DNA of 64,000 nucleotides, from positions 124,001 through 188,000 of the forward strand of contig JAGDZV010000001.1 in assembly GCA_049115495.1 (NCBI GenBank), in the 5' to 3' direction. Shown here one piece after another: positions 44,220 through 54,675 of the stretch. Position 1 is the first letter of the stretch. Each line of letters starts with the position of its first letter. A model generated the notes under the pieces. The model saw only the letters and a list, made by a program, of their open reading frames with translations. It ran no database searches and had not been told where the DNA came from. The position numbers and the translations under genes were made by a program. The DNA comes from JACPUW01 sp049115495. Lineage in GTDB: Bacteria; Bacteroidota; Bacteroidia; CAILMK01; JACPUW01.

Positions 44220-47200
44220 CTAGTTATTTTCAATTTTCAAGATTGTAAGAGAACCTTTATAAACCTGCTCACCGTTGTTGCAATCAATTACATAGTAGTA
44301 AGTATCGTCTGCCAAACGGTTACCATTTAATGTACCATCCCAATCATTTTGATATGAATTTGCATTGTACACTAGTCGTCCTCTCCTATCAAATACATTA
44401 ACGCTCACATTATCGTAAACATCAATATTTTCAATTACCCAAACATCATTTCTTCCATTTCCATCAGGAGTTATAAGATTGGCTATCTTGAAATAGAAGT
44501 CTTCATTAACATTGATTACGATATCTTTTGAAGCTTCACAACCTTTATCATCTGTTGCAGACACAGTATAAGTTGTATTGCTCAACGGCCTAGCTACCAC
44601 TTTTGATCTATTGCTAACATTAAGATTTTCTGTGGGTGTCCAAACATATTCCTCTGCTCCTAGTGCACTTAACTCAATGTACGCACCTTTACTAATTGTG
44701 GTGTCTTGAGTTGTTACAAGAACAGGGGTTCCATTTACTACCAAAAGTCTGCTCAACTCATCAATACATCCTTTATCAGATGTTGCTCGTAAGAGAACCG
44801 AATAATCACCAGCTGTATCATAGCTGTGAGAAGGAGATTGGTCTAAACTAGAATTGCCATCACCAAATATCCATTCGTAATTAATGGCGTTTAGCGATAA
44901 ATTCTCTGGTTCAAAGGCGTTGTATTCGCAAATTTCATCAGCTACAAAATTGGCTACTGGGTTTTCATTCACAACTACTGTACTTACCAAAGTATCTTTA
45001 CAATTAAAGCTATTGCTCGCAATAAGCTGAACATTATAACTTCCAGGATTAAAGTATTGGTAAACCGGATTTTCTTTAATGCTAAACCCACTTGCATCAC
45101 CAAAACTCCATTGGTATTGGTTGGCATTTGCACTTAAATTTTCAAAGACTGTTGTATCCGTATAACAAACTTCAATAGCGTTAAAACTGGCTACAGGCTT
45201 TTCAAAAATGTTTACGCGTTTTATTACCTCTTCAAAACAGCCATTTTTCGTAACTGTTCTTAAGGTCACGTCATAAATTCCCGCACTTGCATATAAGTGC
45301 CTTGGCGTAGAACCTAAAAAGGTATTACCATCGCCAAATTGCCAATAAACAGAATCTAGTAAAGAAGCCGAAATAGCCGTATTCTCACTGAATTCAGCAT
45401 AATTCTCAAAACAAACATTTGCTACATTAAATTCAGTTTGTGGCATTGGATAAACTTCAATACTCTTTGTTGTAGTTGATATACAGCCTTTACCTGAAAT
45501 TGCTTCAAGGCTAACATTAAAAGTTCTTGCTTGACCATAAATATGGTAAACATTGCTTCCTTGTGCACTAAACCCATCTCCGAAACTCCAATTAAACTCG
45601 CTAATAGTTCCTGTAGCTATTGAAGTGGTACTTACAAATTCAGTTGAATCAATTAAACATGCTTGATTTACATTATAGCCTACTTGGGGCAATGGATTTA
45701 CAGCTACAACTTTGGTCAATGAATCGGAACAGCCATTATTGTTTAATACGACTAACTCAACTGAATAACTACCATATGTTGCATATGTAGTGTTTGCATT
45801 AAAACTATTTGATGTTGAATTATCTCCAAAAGACCATTCAGACCCTACAACGTTTCCTGTTGATACATTGCTAAATTGTGTCTCATTGCCTTCACAAACT
45901 TCATTGGCATTAAAGTTTGCCACTGGTACTTGTAAAATAGTAATGGCTTTACTTAAACTATCTATACAAGAATTTGAAGTTGTGGCAATTAGCGTAGCCA
46001 AAAACGTACCCGTATTTTGGTATTTATAAGCAACATTACCAGAAGTACTATTAGTCAAAGAGTTTCCATCTCCAAAACTCCAATTGTATGAATTTGAACC
46101 AATTGTACTATTTATAAACTGAGCTGAATCATACGCGCAAACATCTTTTGCAGTAAATGCAACTTTAGGCAAATCGTAAACAGTTATACTTCTTGTTAAA
46201 GTATCGCTACAGTTTTTATTAGTAGATGCCACAAAAACATAGTCATACGTTCCGCTTGATTGATAAATGTGTTTTGGAGCTTTAACAATGCTTGTATTGC
46301 CATCTCCAAACTGCCAAGTGTAACGCGCTGCGCCTGTTGTGTTGTTCACAAAACTCAATTCATTTTTTGCACAAACATTTGGCACAGATATAGACATGTT
46401 TGGTAAGGCATTAACCAATGTTTTTCGAACAAGAGTGTCTTTACATCCAAATCTATTCTCGGCAATTAATCTCACATTATAGTTACCACTTTGACTGTAT
46501 AAAGTACTTGGCTCAGCATTGCTACTTGTACTACCATTATCAAAATTCCAAGAGTAAAGGTTAGCATCTTTTGAAAGGTTAATAAACTTACTAGTATCTC
46601 CTAAGCATTCTTCAAAAGATAAAAAGTCAGCCGTTGGCTTGGTGTTAATTACAATGGCCAATTTTTCAGAAGCTGAGCAGCCCCTGTTTGAAGTTGCTGT
46701 AAGCGTAACATCAAAAGTCCCGCTTACGGCATAAGTATAAGAAGGATTTTGTTGGTTTGAAGATGAACCATCTCCAAATGTCCAATTAAATGTACTAGCA
46801 TTTGATACTGAGCTTGAGAACGAAATAGACTCACTTTGACAATTGCCTTGTTTTGTCCAAGACACTGTCGGCAATCCTAAAACCTCAGCACTTGTAGTAA
46901 AAGTATCACTACAATTATTTACTGATTGCGCTACTAAAGAAACGCTGTAGTTACCAGTATTTGCATAGGTATACTGTGGATTTTCATTATAAGAATACCC
47001 TTTATTATCGCCAAACTCCCAATAATACAATAAACCACCATCATTAATAGAAGAACCATTTTTAAAGGTTGTTACTTCATTTAAACAGGTATCGTTTACA
47101 GTAAATGCCGCAACTGGTTTTTCATTAACCTGAGCGCTAATTATTACACTATCGCTACATCCGCTTGGTGTAGTTGATTTGAATGTAATGGCATAAACCG

Positions 47201-50200
47201 AATCTTTCTTGTATAAGTGGTTAAAATTTGAGCTTGTATAAGAGTTTCCATCTCCCGACAACCAAGAATAACTATTGAGGTTGTTCCCTTTATTTATAAT
47301 TTTAAAAGTATCGCCATTACAAACTTCGGCGGCTTCATAATTGAGTTGAGGTAAATCGTTTATAATAACTGATTTACTAACCGTATCTGAACAAAGGAAC
47401 CCATTTGTTGTAACAAGCTGTACAGAATAAGTGCCTGCGGCATTATAAAGATTTGCAGGTAACATATTTGAAGAAACTTTGCCATCACCAAAATTCCATC
47501 TGTAGAAATTTGCACCTACTGAAATATTATTTGGCTTTAAAGAATCAGAAACACAAACATTACTTGCAATAAAATCTGCTACTGGTTTATCGTAAATAAG
47601 AATTGAATCTATAAAGGTATCAACGCAACCAAAACTACTTGTCGCAATTAATTCAACCCGGTGTTTACCAGATGAACCGAAGCTATTGCTTGGGAATGAT
47701 TGTGTAGATGAAGTAACTCCAAAATTCCAGGTGTAATTATTTGCACCAAATGAATTGTTGTTAAAACTAGTTTGCTCTCCTAAGCAAACGGCTTTGGCAG
47801 AAAATCTGGCATTTGGGGTTGGGTAAGCCGTTATGGTTTTTGTAATTGAATCTGCACAGCCAAAAGGTGTCCTAGAAACCAGCTTTACAAAATAATTACC
47901 AGCGCCACCATATTTGTGTTCAACTCTTGTGGCCGATGCCGAAGAGCCGTCACCAAAATCCCAAGTGTCAATTATAGATCCAGAAGAAACGGTACTACTT
48001 GAAACTAGTGTAAATGAATCTTCAAGACAAACATTAGATGCAGTAAAACTGGCTTTAGGTAAAGGCCTTATATTAATATTCTTATAAGCAGTGTCTCTAC
48101 ATCCATTATTAGTTACAACAATTAGTGATGCATTGTAACTGGTTGTGGCACTGTATTTATTGGTCGGATTTTTTAGTTGAGAACTTCCACCATCACCAAA
48201 AAACCAACGATACCTTGAAATTGTACCTGCACCAGCAATACTACTTGTATCAGTAAACTGGGTTGTACTATTTAAGCATTCACTCATTACTGAAAAACCT
48301 GCAACTGGCTTAGGACTGAATGAAAATGTTCGGCTTGAAGTATTTATACAACCTTGAGTTGAAGTAGCTCTAACAATTATGGTTTTTGAACCGAAAGAAT
48401 TATACCTGTAAAAAACAGTATCACCAGGGTTAATTCCGATTGAATCAAATACACCATTGTTATCAAAGTCATAATCAATTCTTGAAATTGAACCTCCATT
48501 AATTGACGATTGATCAACAAATTGAGTAGTTTCTCCTTCACAATTATTGGTTAAAGTAAAACTTGGTTTAGGATTATCCTTAACTGTAATATCTCTTGAA
48601 TAAACAGATTTACAGCTCTGGTCGCTAATGGCTAAAATACCAACTGTGTAAGTTCCTGGCTTTGCATACTTGTAATCAAAATTTTGACTTGTATTTGTGA
48701 AGATGGAATCAAATAGGCCATCTCCATCAAAATCGTATTTAAGTGTATCAATTGACCCTGAAGCAATCTTGGAAGTATCACTAAATGCTGTAGGGTCGCC
48801 CAAGCACTCGAATGTTGCTGTAAAACCCGGACTAGGATTCGGAAATACTTGAACTGTTTTTGAGATTCCTATAGTTTTTGATGCTTCAGTTACACACCCC
48901 TTATTACTCGTAGCTCTTATATTAACAGTTTTAGATCCTGCGTTGGTATACGTGTGGCTAAATGTTGCACCTGCTTTTAAACCAGTTCTATCATAGTTTC
49001 CGTCGTTATCAAAATCGTAAGAAACATCCAAAATACTACCACTTGAAATACTTGACTTATCTGTAAAAATTGTTGCATCCCCTGCACAGGCTTCTTCAAA
49101 AGACACATTTACTATTGGGTTTACACTTATCTCTAGGTTTTTATCCAAAGTATCAGAACATCCGTTTGATGAATACGCAATCATTCTTATTGGTTTAAGC
49201 CCTGTTGTTGTATATGAGAAATAAGAATTTTGCGCTAGTAATAAAATGGTTGTATCAACCACATTATCATTGTTAAAATCGTAGGTGAGTGAATCTACGG
49301 TTGTATTGTTTGCGCTGGTTAAATCTTGAAAAACTACTGGGCTATTTACACATTCAGATGTTGTGCTAAAAATTGCCTCTGGGGTTGCCTTTGAACTTAT
49401 TGTACCCACAAAATTATTTCTACAACCTTTATCAGTGGTTACTCTAAGCCTTAAAGAACTATTTGCGTTATGATCAAGCACAACTTTTATATCTCCACTA
49501 TTTCCTACAATAGTTGAATCAAAAACTCCGTCAAGATCAAAATCATATTCATATTGAGCAATACTTCCATTGGCAACTGTGCTGCTTTCGTTGATTAAAA
49601 TGCTCTCGCCAATACACTTTTCATCTGCTGTAAAAGTGGCAATTGGATTACTAAATATTTCAACTTGCTTTTGAATGGTATCAACACATCCAAGGTTTGA
49701 AATTGCTTTTAATACCACGTCGTACGTTCCTGCTGAGCTAAAATTCTTCACCACATTACTTCCGGGAGCCAAATACGTACTATCAAAAGTTCCGTCAGCA
49801 TTAAAATCATATTCTAAGAATGCAATAAATCCTTTTGAAATTGTAGAAACATCTTTAAATACTACTCCCTGATTTTCACAGGCATCTGATACTGTAAAAT
49901 CTGCCGTGATTCCCGGCAAAAGATTTATTTGGCTGGTAAAAGTATCGGCATAACCATAATTTCTTTTTGCAATCATTCGTATTACAAAAAGACCATCGCG
50001 GTTGTAAACGTGTACTGGATTAATATCACCTCTCACTATTGTACCATCGCCAAAATCCCAAACAAATGAATCTACTAAGCCAATGTTTGAGCTTGTATTA
50101 GAAAAGTTAATTTGATCACCAGAACAGCCGGTTGACGCCAAAAATCCTAAAGTTGGCTTTTTAAGTACTGTTACTTGTTTTTGAACGCTATCAATGCAAC

Positions 50201-51800
50201 CGGTGCCATCAGACACTACAAATGATACCAAATAGGTACCCGTTTTTTTGTAAACATATTTTGGATTTTCTTGATGACTTGTATCTCCATTTCCAAATCT
50301 CCATATATAGCTTAGATTTTTCTCATCAAGAACTGATGTATTTCTGAAAAAAGCAGTGTCTTCTAAAACAATAGTATCATTTACCTTAAAATCTATTTTT
50401 GATAGCTTTACTCTAACTGAGGTTGTAACCGTATCAGAACATTGGCTTACTGTATCAGTTATTACCACTGAAAAGTTATCGCTTTGCGTAAACCTAGCAT
50501 ATGTTTCTCTAGTTGAATCGCTTGAGTATTTATTACTCGGTATCCAATTGTAAACAAAATCAGAGTTGTCAGAAGTTGTAACCTTAATATCATCAATGGC
50601 CCATTCGTCATACCCACTTCCAGAGTTACTAAATTGAATCCATCTAAATCTGGTACTGGCCGTTTGAGCTGCTGTTGGAATTTGAACTGAATATAATCTG
50701 AATTGACCTGAAGTAGTTGAAATGATATTTATATTAACCCAAGTAAATCCGTTTGTTGAATATTCAAGCCTAATAGACTCATTTCCGCCATCTGCTCTTT
50801 CACAGCTACCCCCAGCTCCAATTTTTAGGTAATACTCTATAGTTCCACCTGATGAAACATCAAGATCTACAGTTTGTAAATATCTTGAACCACTTGATGA
50901 AGCTTGAAAAGAGTTACCACTCCGAGCACCGCAATTTGTGCTGCTCGTATATGAGCCACCCCTTGAGAATGCTATAAAGTTTGTATTTACAGGATCAAAA
51001 TCTTCTTCAACTTCTTGAGTTATTCCAATAACTCTAGCCTGAAGCTCAACGGAGTCAGGTCCGCAGAAAATTGAATCTGTGTGATTTATATCAAACTGGA
51101 AGCTCGTAAGCTGTACTGGATTTGTAACCGCACTTCCGCTTGTAGCTCCGCTACATATCAATACCGTTCTGAAATATGAAAATGAAGAATTCTTAGGTAC
51201 TAAGTATATACTATCATTTGCTCCTGAAATGTTAGACCAAATTGTTCCATCTGAGCTTCCCTGCCATTGCAAAATAGAACCCGATGCAAAGTTTGTAAGG
51301 TTAAGTGTAGCCGTATCACCTTTACAAATGTTCAATCTTGAAGAAACTATAGTTCCAGGCGAACATGGTGGAGATGTGCAAGACCACGTTGCTTGAAAAC
51401 CCGAATAGAAGCTGTTTCGCCAATCTGAGTAAAAGTAAAGATAAAGTTGACCATTTGTATTTGATGCTGTTATTGAGCTAGGAATGCTTGTTCCGGTATA
51501 GCGACCAATTAGTGTAGATGAAGTTGAATTTCCATCGTACACGTACAAATAATCTCTATTGTTTTCTAAGTTAAAAGAACTAAATGTTAACCTAACCTTT
51601 GAACCTGAAGTTGAAGGGGTTAAAAGCATAAAACCACGGTTGTTGGTTCCGTAATTTCCTGATCCACCCGGGTCATAAACAGTTCCGCTACAAGAAGAAT
51701 AGCTTCTTGTACCGCTAGTAGGCATGTTGTAAGTTTGAGAAAAGGCACTATTTGCTACTATAGCAAAAAAGAACCAAAGAAGGGAGATTTTGGGATTCAT
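44220..51800 (-). CDS. Giant SprB-like cell-surface protein: CUB domain, PKD repeats, gliding-type C-terminal domain
   Basis: 2526 residues. Signal peptide 1-22 (ending NSAFSQ), CUB-like domain (about 23-140, with YLYVYDG and YLYFYSD), an immunoglobulin/reelin-like part, then about 23 PKD-type repeats, and a C-terminal CHU_C/type-B sorting domain (about the last 95 residues: NLITPDGNGRNDVWVIENI... VFDRRGRLVY... DGTLNGNRLADDTYYYVI) used for export by the type IX system. Repeats 3-8 have a DxDxDG-type loop instead of FGDG. Most repeats carry two Cys. Like SprB it probably is a mobile adhesin for gliding or attachment. The downstream PorP/SprF-type gene supports this. Confidence 0.9.
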   Translation of the reverse strand: MNPKISLLWFFFAIVANSAFSQTYNMPTSGTRSYSSCSGTVYDPGGSGNYGTNNRGFMLLTPSTSGSKVRLTFSSFNLENNRDYLYVYDGNSTSSTLIGRYTGTSIPSSITASNTNGQLYLYFYSDWRNSFYSGFQATWSCTSPPCSPGTIVSSRLNICKGDTATLNLTNFASGSILQWQGSSDGTIWSNISGANDSIYLVPKNSSFSYFRTVLICSGATSGSAVTNPVQLTSFQFDINHTDSIFCGPDSVELQARVIGITQEVEEDFDPVNTNFIAFSRGGSYTSSTNCGARSGNSFQASSSGSRYLQTVDLDVSSGGTIEYYLKIGAGGSCERADGGNESIRLEYSTNGFTWVNINIISTTSGQFRLYSVQIPTAAQTASTRFRWIQFSNSGSGYDEWAIDDIKVTTSDNSDFVYNWIPSNKYSSDSTRETYARFTQSDNFSVVITDTVSQCSDTVTTSVRVKLSKIDFKVNDTIVLEDTAFFRNTSVLDEKNLSYIWRFGNGDTSHQENPKYVYKKTGTYLVSFVVSDGTGCIDSVQKQVTVLKKPTLGFLASTGCSGDQINFSNTSSNIGLVDSFVWDFGDGTIVRGDINPVHVYNRDGLFVIRMIAKRNYGYADTFTSQINLLPGITADFTVSDACENQGVVFKDVSTISKGFIAFLEYDFNADGTFDSTYLAPGSNVVKNFSSAGTYDVVLKAISNLGCVDTIQKQVEIFSNPIATFTADEKCIGESILINESSTVANGSIAQYEYDFDLDGVFDSTIVGNSGDIKVVLDHNANSSLRLRVTTDKGCRNNFVGTISSKATPEAIFSTTSECVNSPVVFQDLTSANNTTVDSLTYDFNNDNVVDTTILLLAQNSYFSYTTTGLKPIRMIAYSSNGCSDTLDKNLEISVNPIVNVSFEEACAGDATIFTDKSSISSGSILDVSYDFDNDGNYDRTGLKAGATFSHTYTNAGSKTVNIRATSNKGCVTEASKTIGISKTVQVFPNPSPGFTATFECLGDPTAFSDTSKIASGSIDTLKYDFDGDGLFDSIFTNTSQNFDYKYAKPGTYTVGILAISDQSCKSVYSRDITVKDNPKPSFTLTNNCEGETTQFVDQSSINGGSISRIDYDFDNNGVFDSIGINPGDTVFYRYNSFGSKTIIVRATSTQGCINTSSRTFSFSPKPVAGFSVMSECLNSTTQFTDTSSIAGAGTISRYRWFFGDGGSSQLKNPTNKYSATTSYNASLIVVTNNGCRDTAYKNINIRPLPKASFTASNVCLEDSFTLVSSSTVSSGSIIDTWDFGDGSSASATRVEHKYGGAGNYFVKLVSRTPFGCADSITKTITAYPTPNARFSAKAVCLGEQTSFNNNSFGANNYTWNFGVTSSTQSFPSNSFGSSGKHRVELIATSSFGCVDTFIDSILIYDKPVADFIASNVCVSDSLKPNNISVGANFYRWNFGDGKVSSNMLPANLYNAAGTYSVQLVTTNGFLCSDTVSKSVIINDLPQLNYEAAEVCNGDTFKIINKGNNLNSYSWLSGDGNSYTSSNFNHLYKKDSVYAITFKSTTPSGCSDSVIISAQVNEKPVAAFTVNDTCLNEVTTFKNGSSINDGGLLYYWEFGDNKGYSYNENPQYTYANTGNYSVSLVAQSVNNCSDTFTTSAEVLGLPTVSWTKQGNCQSESISFSSSVSNASTFNWTFGDGSSSNQQNPSYTYAVSGTFDVTLTATSNRGCSASEKLAIVINTKPTADFLSFEECLGDTSKFINLSKDANLYSWNFDNGSTSSNAEPSTLYSQSGNYNVRLIAENRFGCKDTLVRKTLVNALPNMSISVPNVCAKNELSFVNNTTGAARYTWQFGDGNTSIVKAPKHIYQSSGTYDYVFVASTNKNCSDTLTRSITVYDLPKVAFTAKDVCAYDSAQFINSTIGSNSYNWSFGDGNSLTNSTSGNVAYKYQNTGTFLATLIATTSNSCIDSLSKAITILQVPVANFNANEVCEGNETQFSNVSTGNVVGSEWSFGDNSTSNSFNANTTYATYGSYSVELVVLNNNGCSDSLTKVVAVNPLPQVGYNVNQACLIDSTEFVSTTSIATGTISEFNWSFGDGFSAQGSNVYHIYGQARTFNVSLEAISGKGCISTTTKSIEVYPMPQTEFNVANVCFENYAEFSENTAISASLLDSVYWQFGDGNTFLGSTPRHLYASAGIYDVTLRTVTKNGCFEEVIKRVNIFEKPVASFNAIEVCYTDTTVFENLSANANQYQWSFGDASGFSIKENPVYQYFNPGSYNVQLIASNSFNCKDTLVSTVVVNENPVANFVADEICEYNAFEPENLSLNAINYEWIFGDGNSSLDQSPSHSYDTAGDYSVLLRATSDKGCIDELSRLLVVNGTPVLVTTQDTTISKGAYIELSALGAEEYVWTPTENLNVSNRSKVVARPLSNTTYTVSATDDKGCEASKDIVINVNEDFYFKIANLITPDGNGRNDVWVIENIDVYDNVSVNVFDRRGRLVYNANSYQNDWDGTLNGNRLADDTYYYVIDCNNGEQVYKGSLTILKIENN
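44745..50400 (-). repeat. Array of about 23 PKD-type protein repeats encoded in tandem
   Basis: Each unit is roughly 75-90 residues and has the form F-x-A/V...C...F, 'Y/W-x-FGDG', '...Y-x-x-x-G-x-Y' and a second Cys in a 'GC.DT' or 'GC.DS' end. Units 9-23 use W-x-FGDG; units 3-8 use YDFD-x-DG. The repeats have diverged at DNA level, so they are ancient tandem duplications rather than recent ones. Limits are approximate. Confidence 0.75.
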
Positions 51801-51910
51801 TTTTCCTAATTACAGCCACAAAAGTGTTGCTTAAATGCTTAACTGAAATTAGAAATTTATTAACCGTTACATTAGTCTATTTTATGTCGATAAACGTGTC
51901 ATTTAGAGCA

Positions 51911-51940
51911 AAAAAAAGGTGGATTAATCCACCTTTTTTT
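51911..51940 (-). terminator. Terminator of clpC, overlapping its last codons
   Basis: The palindrome GGTGGATTAATCCACC (51918-51933) is flanked by A7 (51911-51917) and T7 (51934-51940), so it acts as an intrinsic terminator on the minus strand. The clpC stop codon (51924-51926) lies inside the stem, and the last codons (for KKVD) make the left arm. Confidence 0.8.
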
Positions 51941-54476
51941 CTTCTTCCTTACTGTCATTTTTTGGCTTGACAATTTGGATAGACAATTCCTTAGGATCTT
52001 TGCCTTTGGCATCAAGTTTTATTTGATCGCCTTCTTCAATATCCGATTTTAGAATTTCTTCGGCAATTTTCTCTTCAACGTATTTTTGAATGGCCCGTTT
52101 CAATGGTCTTGCACCATACGCCGGATCATATCCTTTGCTCACTAAAAATTGCTTTCCTTTCTTTGAAATAGCAATTTTATAGCCCATTTCTTCAACTCGA
52201 CCATATAATTTAGCAAGGCTTATTTCTATAATCTTCAACATATCGTCTTCATCAAGACTGTTAAAGACAATTACGTCATCTATTCTATTCAAAAACTCAG
52301 GTGCAAAAGTCTTTTTCAATGCGTTTTGAATTACACCCTTAGCATGATCTTCCTCACCTTGCTGTATGGCTTTTGTGGCAAAACCAACTCCTCTACCAAA
52401 ATCTTTTAATTGACGCGAACCAATATTCGAAGTCATTATAATTATGGTATTCCTAAAGTCAATTTTACGGCCAAGAGAATCGGTAACAAAGCCTTCGTCA
52501 AGAACCTGAAGTAAAATATTGAAAACGTCTGGATGTGCTTTTTCAATCTCGTCAAGTAGAATAACTGAATAAGGCTTTCTACGAACTTTCTCAGTCAGCT
52601 GACCACCTTCTTCGTAACCAATATATCCAGGAGGCGCTCCAACTAAGCGAGATACAGCGAATTTCTCCATGTATTCGCTCATATCTACCCTTATTAGAGA
52701 ATCTTCATTATCAAATAAGTATCTAGCAAGAACCTTGGCAGTTTCAGTTTTACCAATACCAGTTGGACCTAAGAAAATAAAGCTACCAATAGGTTGATTT
52801 GGATCTTTTAATCCGGCTCTGGTTCGTTGAATTGCCTTAGTAAGTTTTTGAACAGCTTCATTTTGTCCAATTACTTTACCGGCCATGTCTTCTTCCATGT
52901 TCAGCAACCTAGAACCTTCACTTTCTCCAATCCTTTTTACAGGCACACCAGTCATCATGGCTACAACATCTGCTATATCAGCTTCATCAACTGTATACCT
53001 GTGCTTCTTAGCCTCTTCTTCCCACTCAGTTTTAGCTTTATCAAGTTGCTCAATCAGTTTTTTCTCTTGATCTCTAAGCCTTGCAGCTTCTTCATACTGC
53101 TGACTTTTCACTACTTGATTCTTTTCTTCTTTAATCTCTTCGATTCTTTTTTCGAGATCAAGTATAGCTTGTGGAACGTGTATGTTGGTTATATGAACGC
53201 GCGCACCGGCTTCATCCAAAACATCAATAGCTTTGTCTGGCAAAAATCTATCATTGATATAACGCTCACTTAGTTTCACGCAGGCTTCAAGGGCATCATC
53301 AGTATAAGTAACCATGTGATGATCTTCGTACTTATCTTTTATGTTACCAAGAATTTCAAGTGTTTCTTCAACTGTAGTTGGGTCAACCATTACCTGTTGA
53401 AACCTTCTATCTAAAGCACCATCTTTTTCAATGTTTTGCCTATACTCATCTAAGGTAGTTGCACCAATACATTGAATTTCGCCCCTGGCCAACGCTGGTT
53501 TAAACATGTTACTTGCATCAAGAGAACCAGATGCGCCTCCAGCACCAATTATAGTATGAATCTCATCAATAAAAAGGATTACATCTCTATTTTTTTCAAG
53601 CTCGTTCATTACCGCCTTCATTCTTTCCTCAAACTGGCCACGGTATTTTGTACCTGCCACTAATGAAGCCAAATCAAGTGTAACTACTCTCTTGTTGAAC
53701 AAAACTCTTGAAACCTTTTTTTCTACAATTCGTAGGGCCAAGCCTTCGGCAATGGCTGTTTTACCAACACCAGGCTCTCCAATTAAAACCGGGTTGTTTT
53801 TCTTTCTTCTTGACAAGATTTGAGAAACCCTTTCAATTTCTTTTTCTCTTCCCACAATTGGGTCAAGCTTATCACTTTCGGCCAGTTTGGTTAAGTCTCT
53901 TCCAAAATTGTCAAGTACTGGTGTTTTGCTTTTAGAATCTCCTTTTCTAGGCGTGCTTTTGGCTCCTCCACCGCTGCTGCCGCTTCCTTTATCAAAATCA
54001 TCATCAGCTGGTTCGCTAGGCAGTTCTGATTTTGGTGTGTAATAAATCTCTTCCAATTGATCTTTAAATGATTGGTAATCTACGGCATACTGGTTTAGAA
54101 TCTGCGCAGCAATATTCTCTTCATCTCTAAGAATGCTAAGTACCAAATGCTCGGTACCTATTACCTCAGATTTGAAAATCTTCGCTTCAAGGTAAGTTAC
54201 TTTCAACACCTTTTCGGCCTGTTTGGTAAGTGGAATATTACCAGTTACTTTTTTGTGAGTAGCCGAATTTTTAATTGACTCTTCAATAGTTTTTTTCAAA
54301 ACCGTTAATTCAAAATCAAGCATTTGCTTGATGGTACGTACCGCTCTGCCTTCTCCTTCTCTAATTAAGCCAAGAAGTAAGTGTTCGGTACCTATATAGT
54401 CGTGCCCCAGACGAATAGCTTCTTCTCTACTAAAGCTAATTACATCTCTTACACGTGGTGAAAATTTCGCCTCCAT
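51924..54476 (-). CDS. clpC: ClpC-type AAA+ ATPase subunit of the Clp protease
   Basis: 850 residues from the ATG at 54474-54476 (MEAKFSPRVRDVISFSREEA); a frame to 54500 is open but lacks family support. Clp N-domain (about 1-145, two repeats), flexible Gly/Ser linker, AAA D1 with Walker A GEPGVGKT (233-240), a UVR-type middle coiled-coil (about 455-474, QQYEEAARLRDQEKKL), AAA D2 with Walker A GPTGIGKT (570-577), and a C-terminal D2-small domain. It unfolds proteins for ClpP; no clpP gene is in the window. The stop codon sits inside the terminator. Confidence 0.95.
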   Translation of the reverse strand: MEAKFSPRVRDVISFSREEAIRLGHDYIGTEHLLLGLIREGEGRAVRTIKQMLDFELTVLKKTIEESIKNSATHKKVTGNIPLTKQAEKVLKVTYLEAKIFKSEVIGTEHLVLSILRDEENIAAQILNQYAVDYQSFKDQLEEIYYTPKSELPSEPADDDFDKGSGSSGGGAKSTPRKGDSKSKTPVLDNFGRDLTKLAESDKLDPIVGREKEIERVSQILSRRKKNNPVLIGEPGVGKTAIAEGLALRIVEKKVSRVLFNKRVVTLDLASLVAGTKYRGQFEERMKAVMNELEKNRDVILFIDEIHTIIGAGGASGSLDASNMFKPALARGEIQCIGATTLDEYRQNIEKDGALDRRFQQVMVDPTTVEETLEILGNIKDKYEDHHMVTYTDDALEACVKLSERYINDRFLPDKAIDVLDEAGARVHITNIHVPQAILDLEKRIEEIKEEKNQVVKSQQYEEAARLRDQEKKLIEQLDKAKTEWEEEAKKHRYTVDEADIADVVAMMTGVPVKRIGESEGSRLLNMEEDMAGKVIGQNEAVQKLTKAIQRTRAGLKDPNQPIGSFIFLGPTGIGKTETAKVLARYLFDNEDSLIRVDMSEYMEKFAVSRLVGAPPGYIGYEEGGQLTEKVRRKPYSVILLDEIEKAHPDVFNILLQVLDEGFVTDSLGRKIDFRNTIIIMTSNIGSRQLKDFGRGVGFATKAIQQGEEDHAKGVIQNALKKTFAPEFLNRIDDVIVFNSLDEDDMLKIIEISLAKLYGRVEEMGYKIAISKKGKQFLVSKGYDPAYGARPLKRAIQKYVEEKIAEEILKSDIEEGDQIKLDAKGKDPKELSIQIVKPKNDSKEEEKKVD

Positions 54477-54625
54477 ATACAATGGTAATTTTAGTTTCAA
54501 TAACGTGAAGGTTCATCAAAAAGTTTGCCGCATTCTTTATGTCAATAATTCAATTATAAAAAACAGAGTAGTAATGGGCTAGTACTTCAAATGAACGCAA
54601 CCAAATGTAGGCAATATGCATAAAA

Positions 54626-54651
54626 AAAGCCCCCAAAATAATGGGGGCTTT
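54626..54651 (-). terminator. Intrinsic terminator after the secreted protein gene
   Basis: AAAGCCCCC (54626-54634) and GGGGGCTTT (54643-54651) form a 9-bp stem with an 8-nt loop, followed by T7 on the minus strand (complement of 54622-54628). It ends transcription of the gene at 54676-56772, upstream of clpC. The rest of the 199-nt gap 54477-54675 shows no gene; a clpC promoter is expected there but I see no TAnnTTTG. Confidence 0.85.
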
Positions 54652-54675
54652 ATCTACATAAAGGTTAATTATGTT

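Noticed and set aside
44745..50400. CRISPR or DNA tandem-repeat array
   Set aside because: The repetition is at protein level (PKD units of 75-90 residues). DNA units have diverged and no identical direct repeats with regular spacers are present.
52827..53273. 148-codon open frame antisense to clpC
   Set aside because: It is a mirror of the conserved ClpC reading frame, has no promoter or family match, and low-complexity Phe/Leu/Ser composition typical of antisense shadows.
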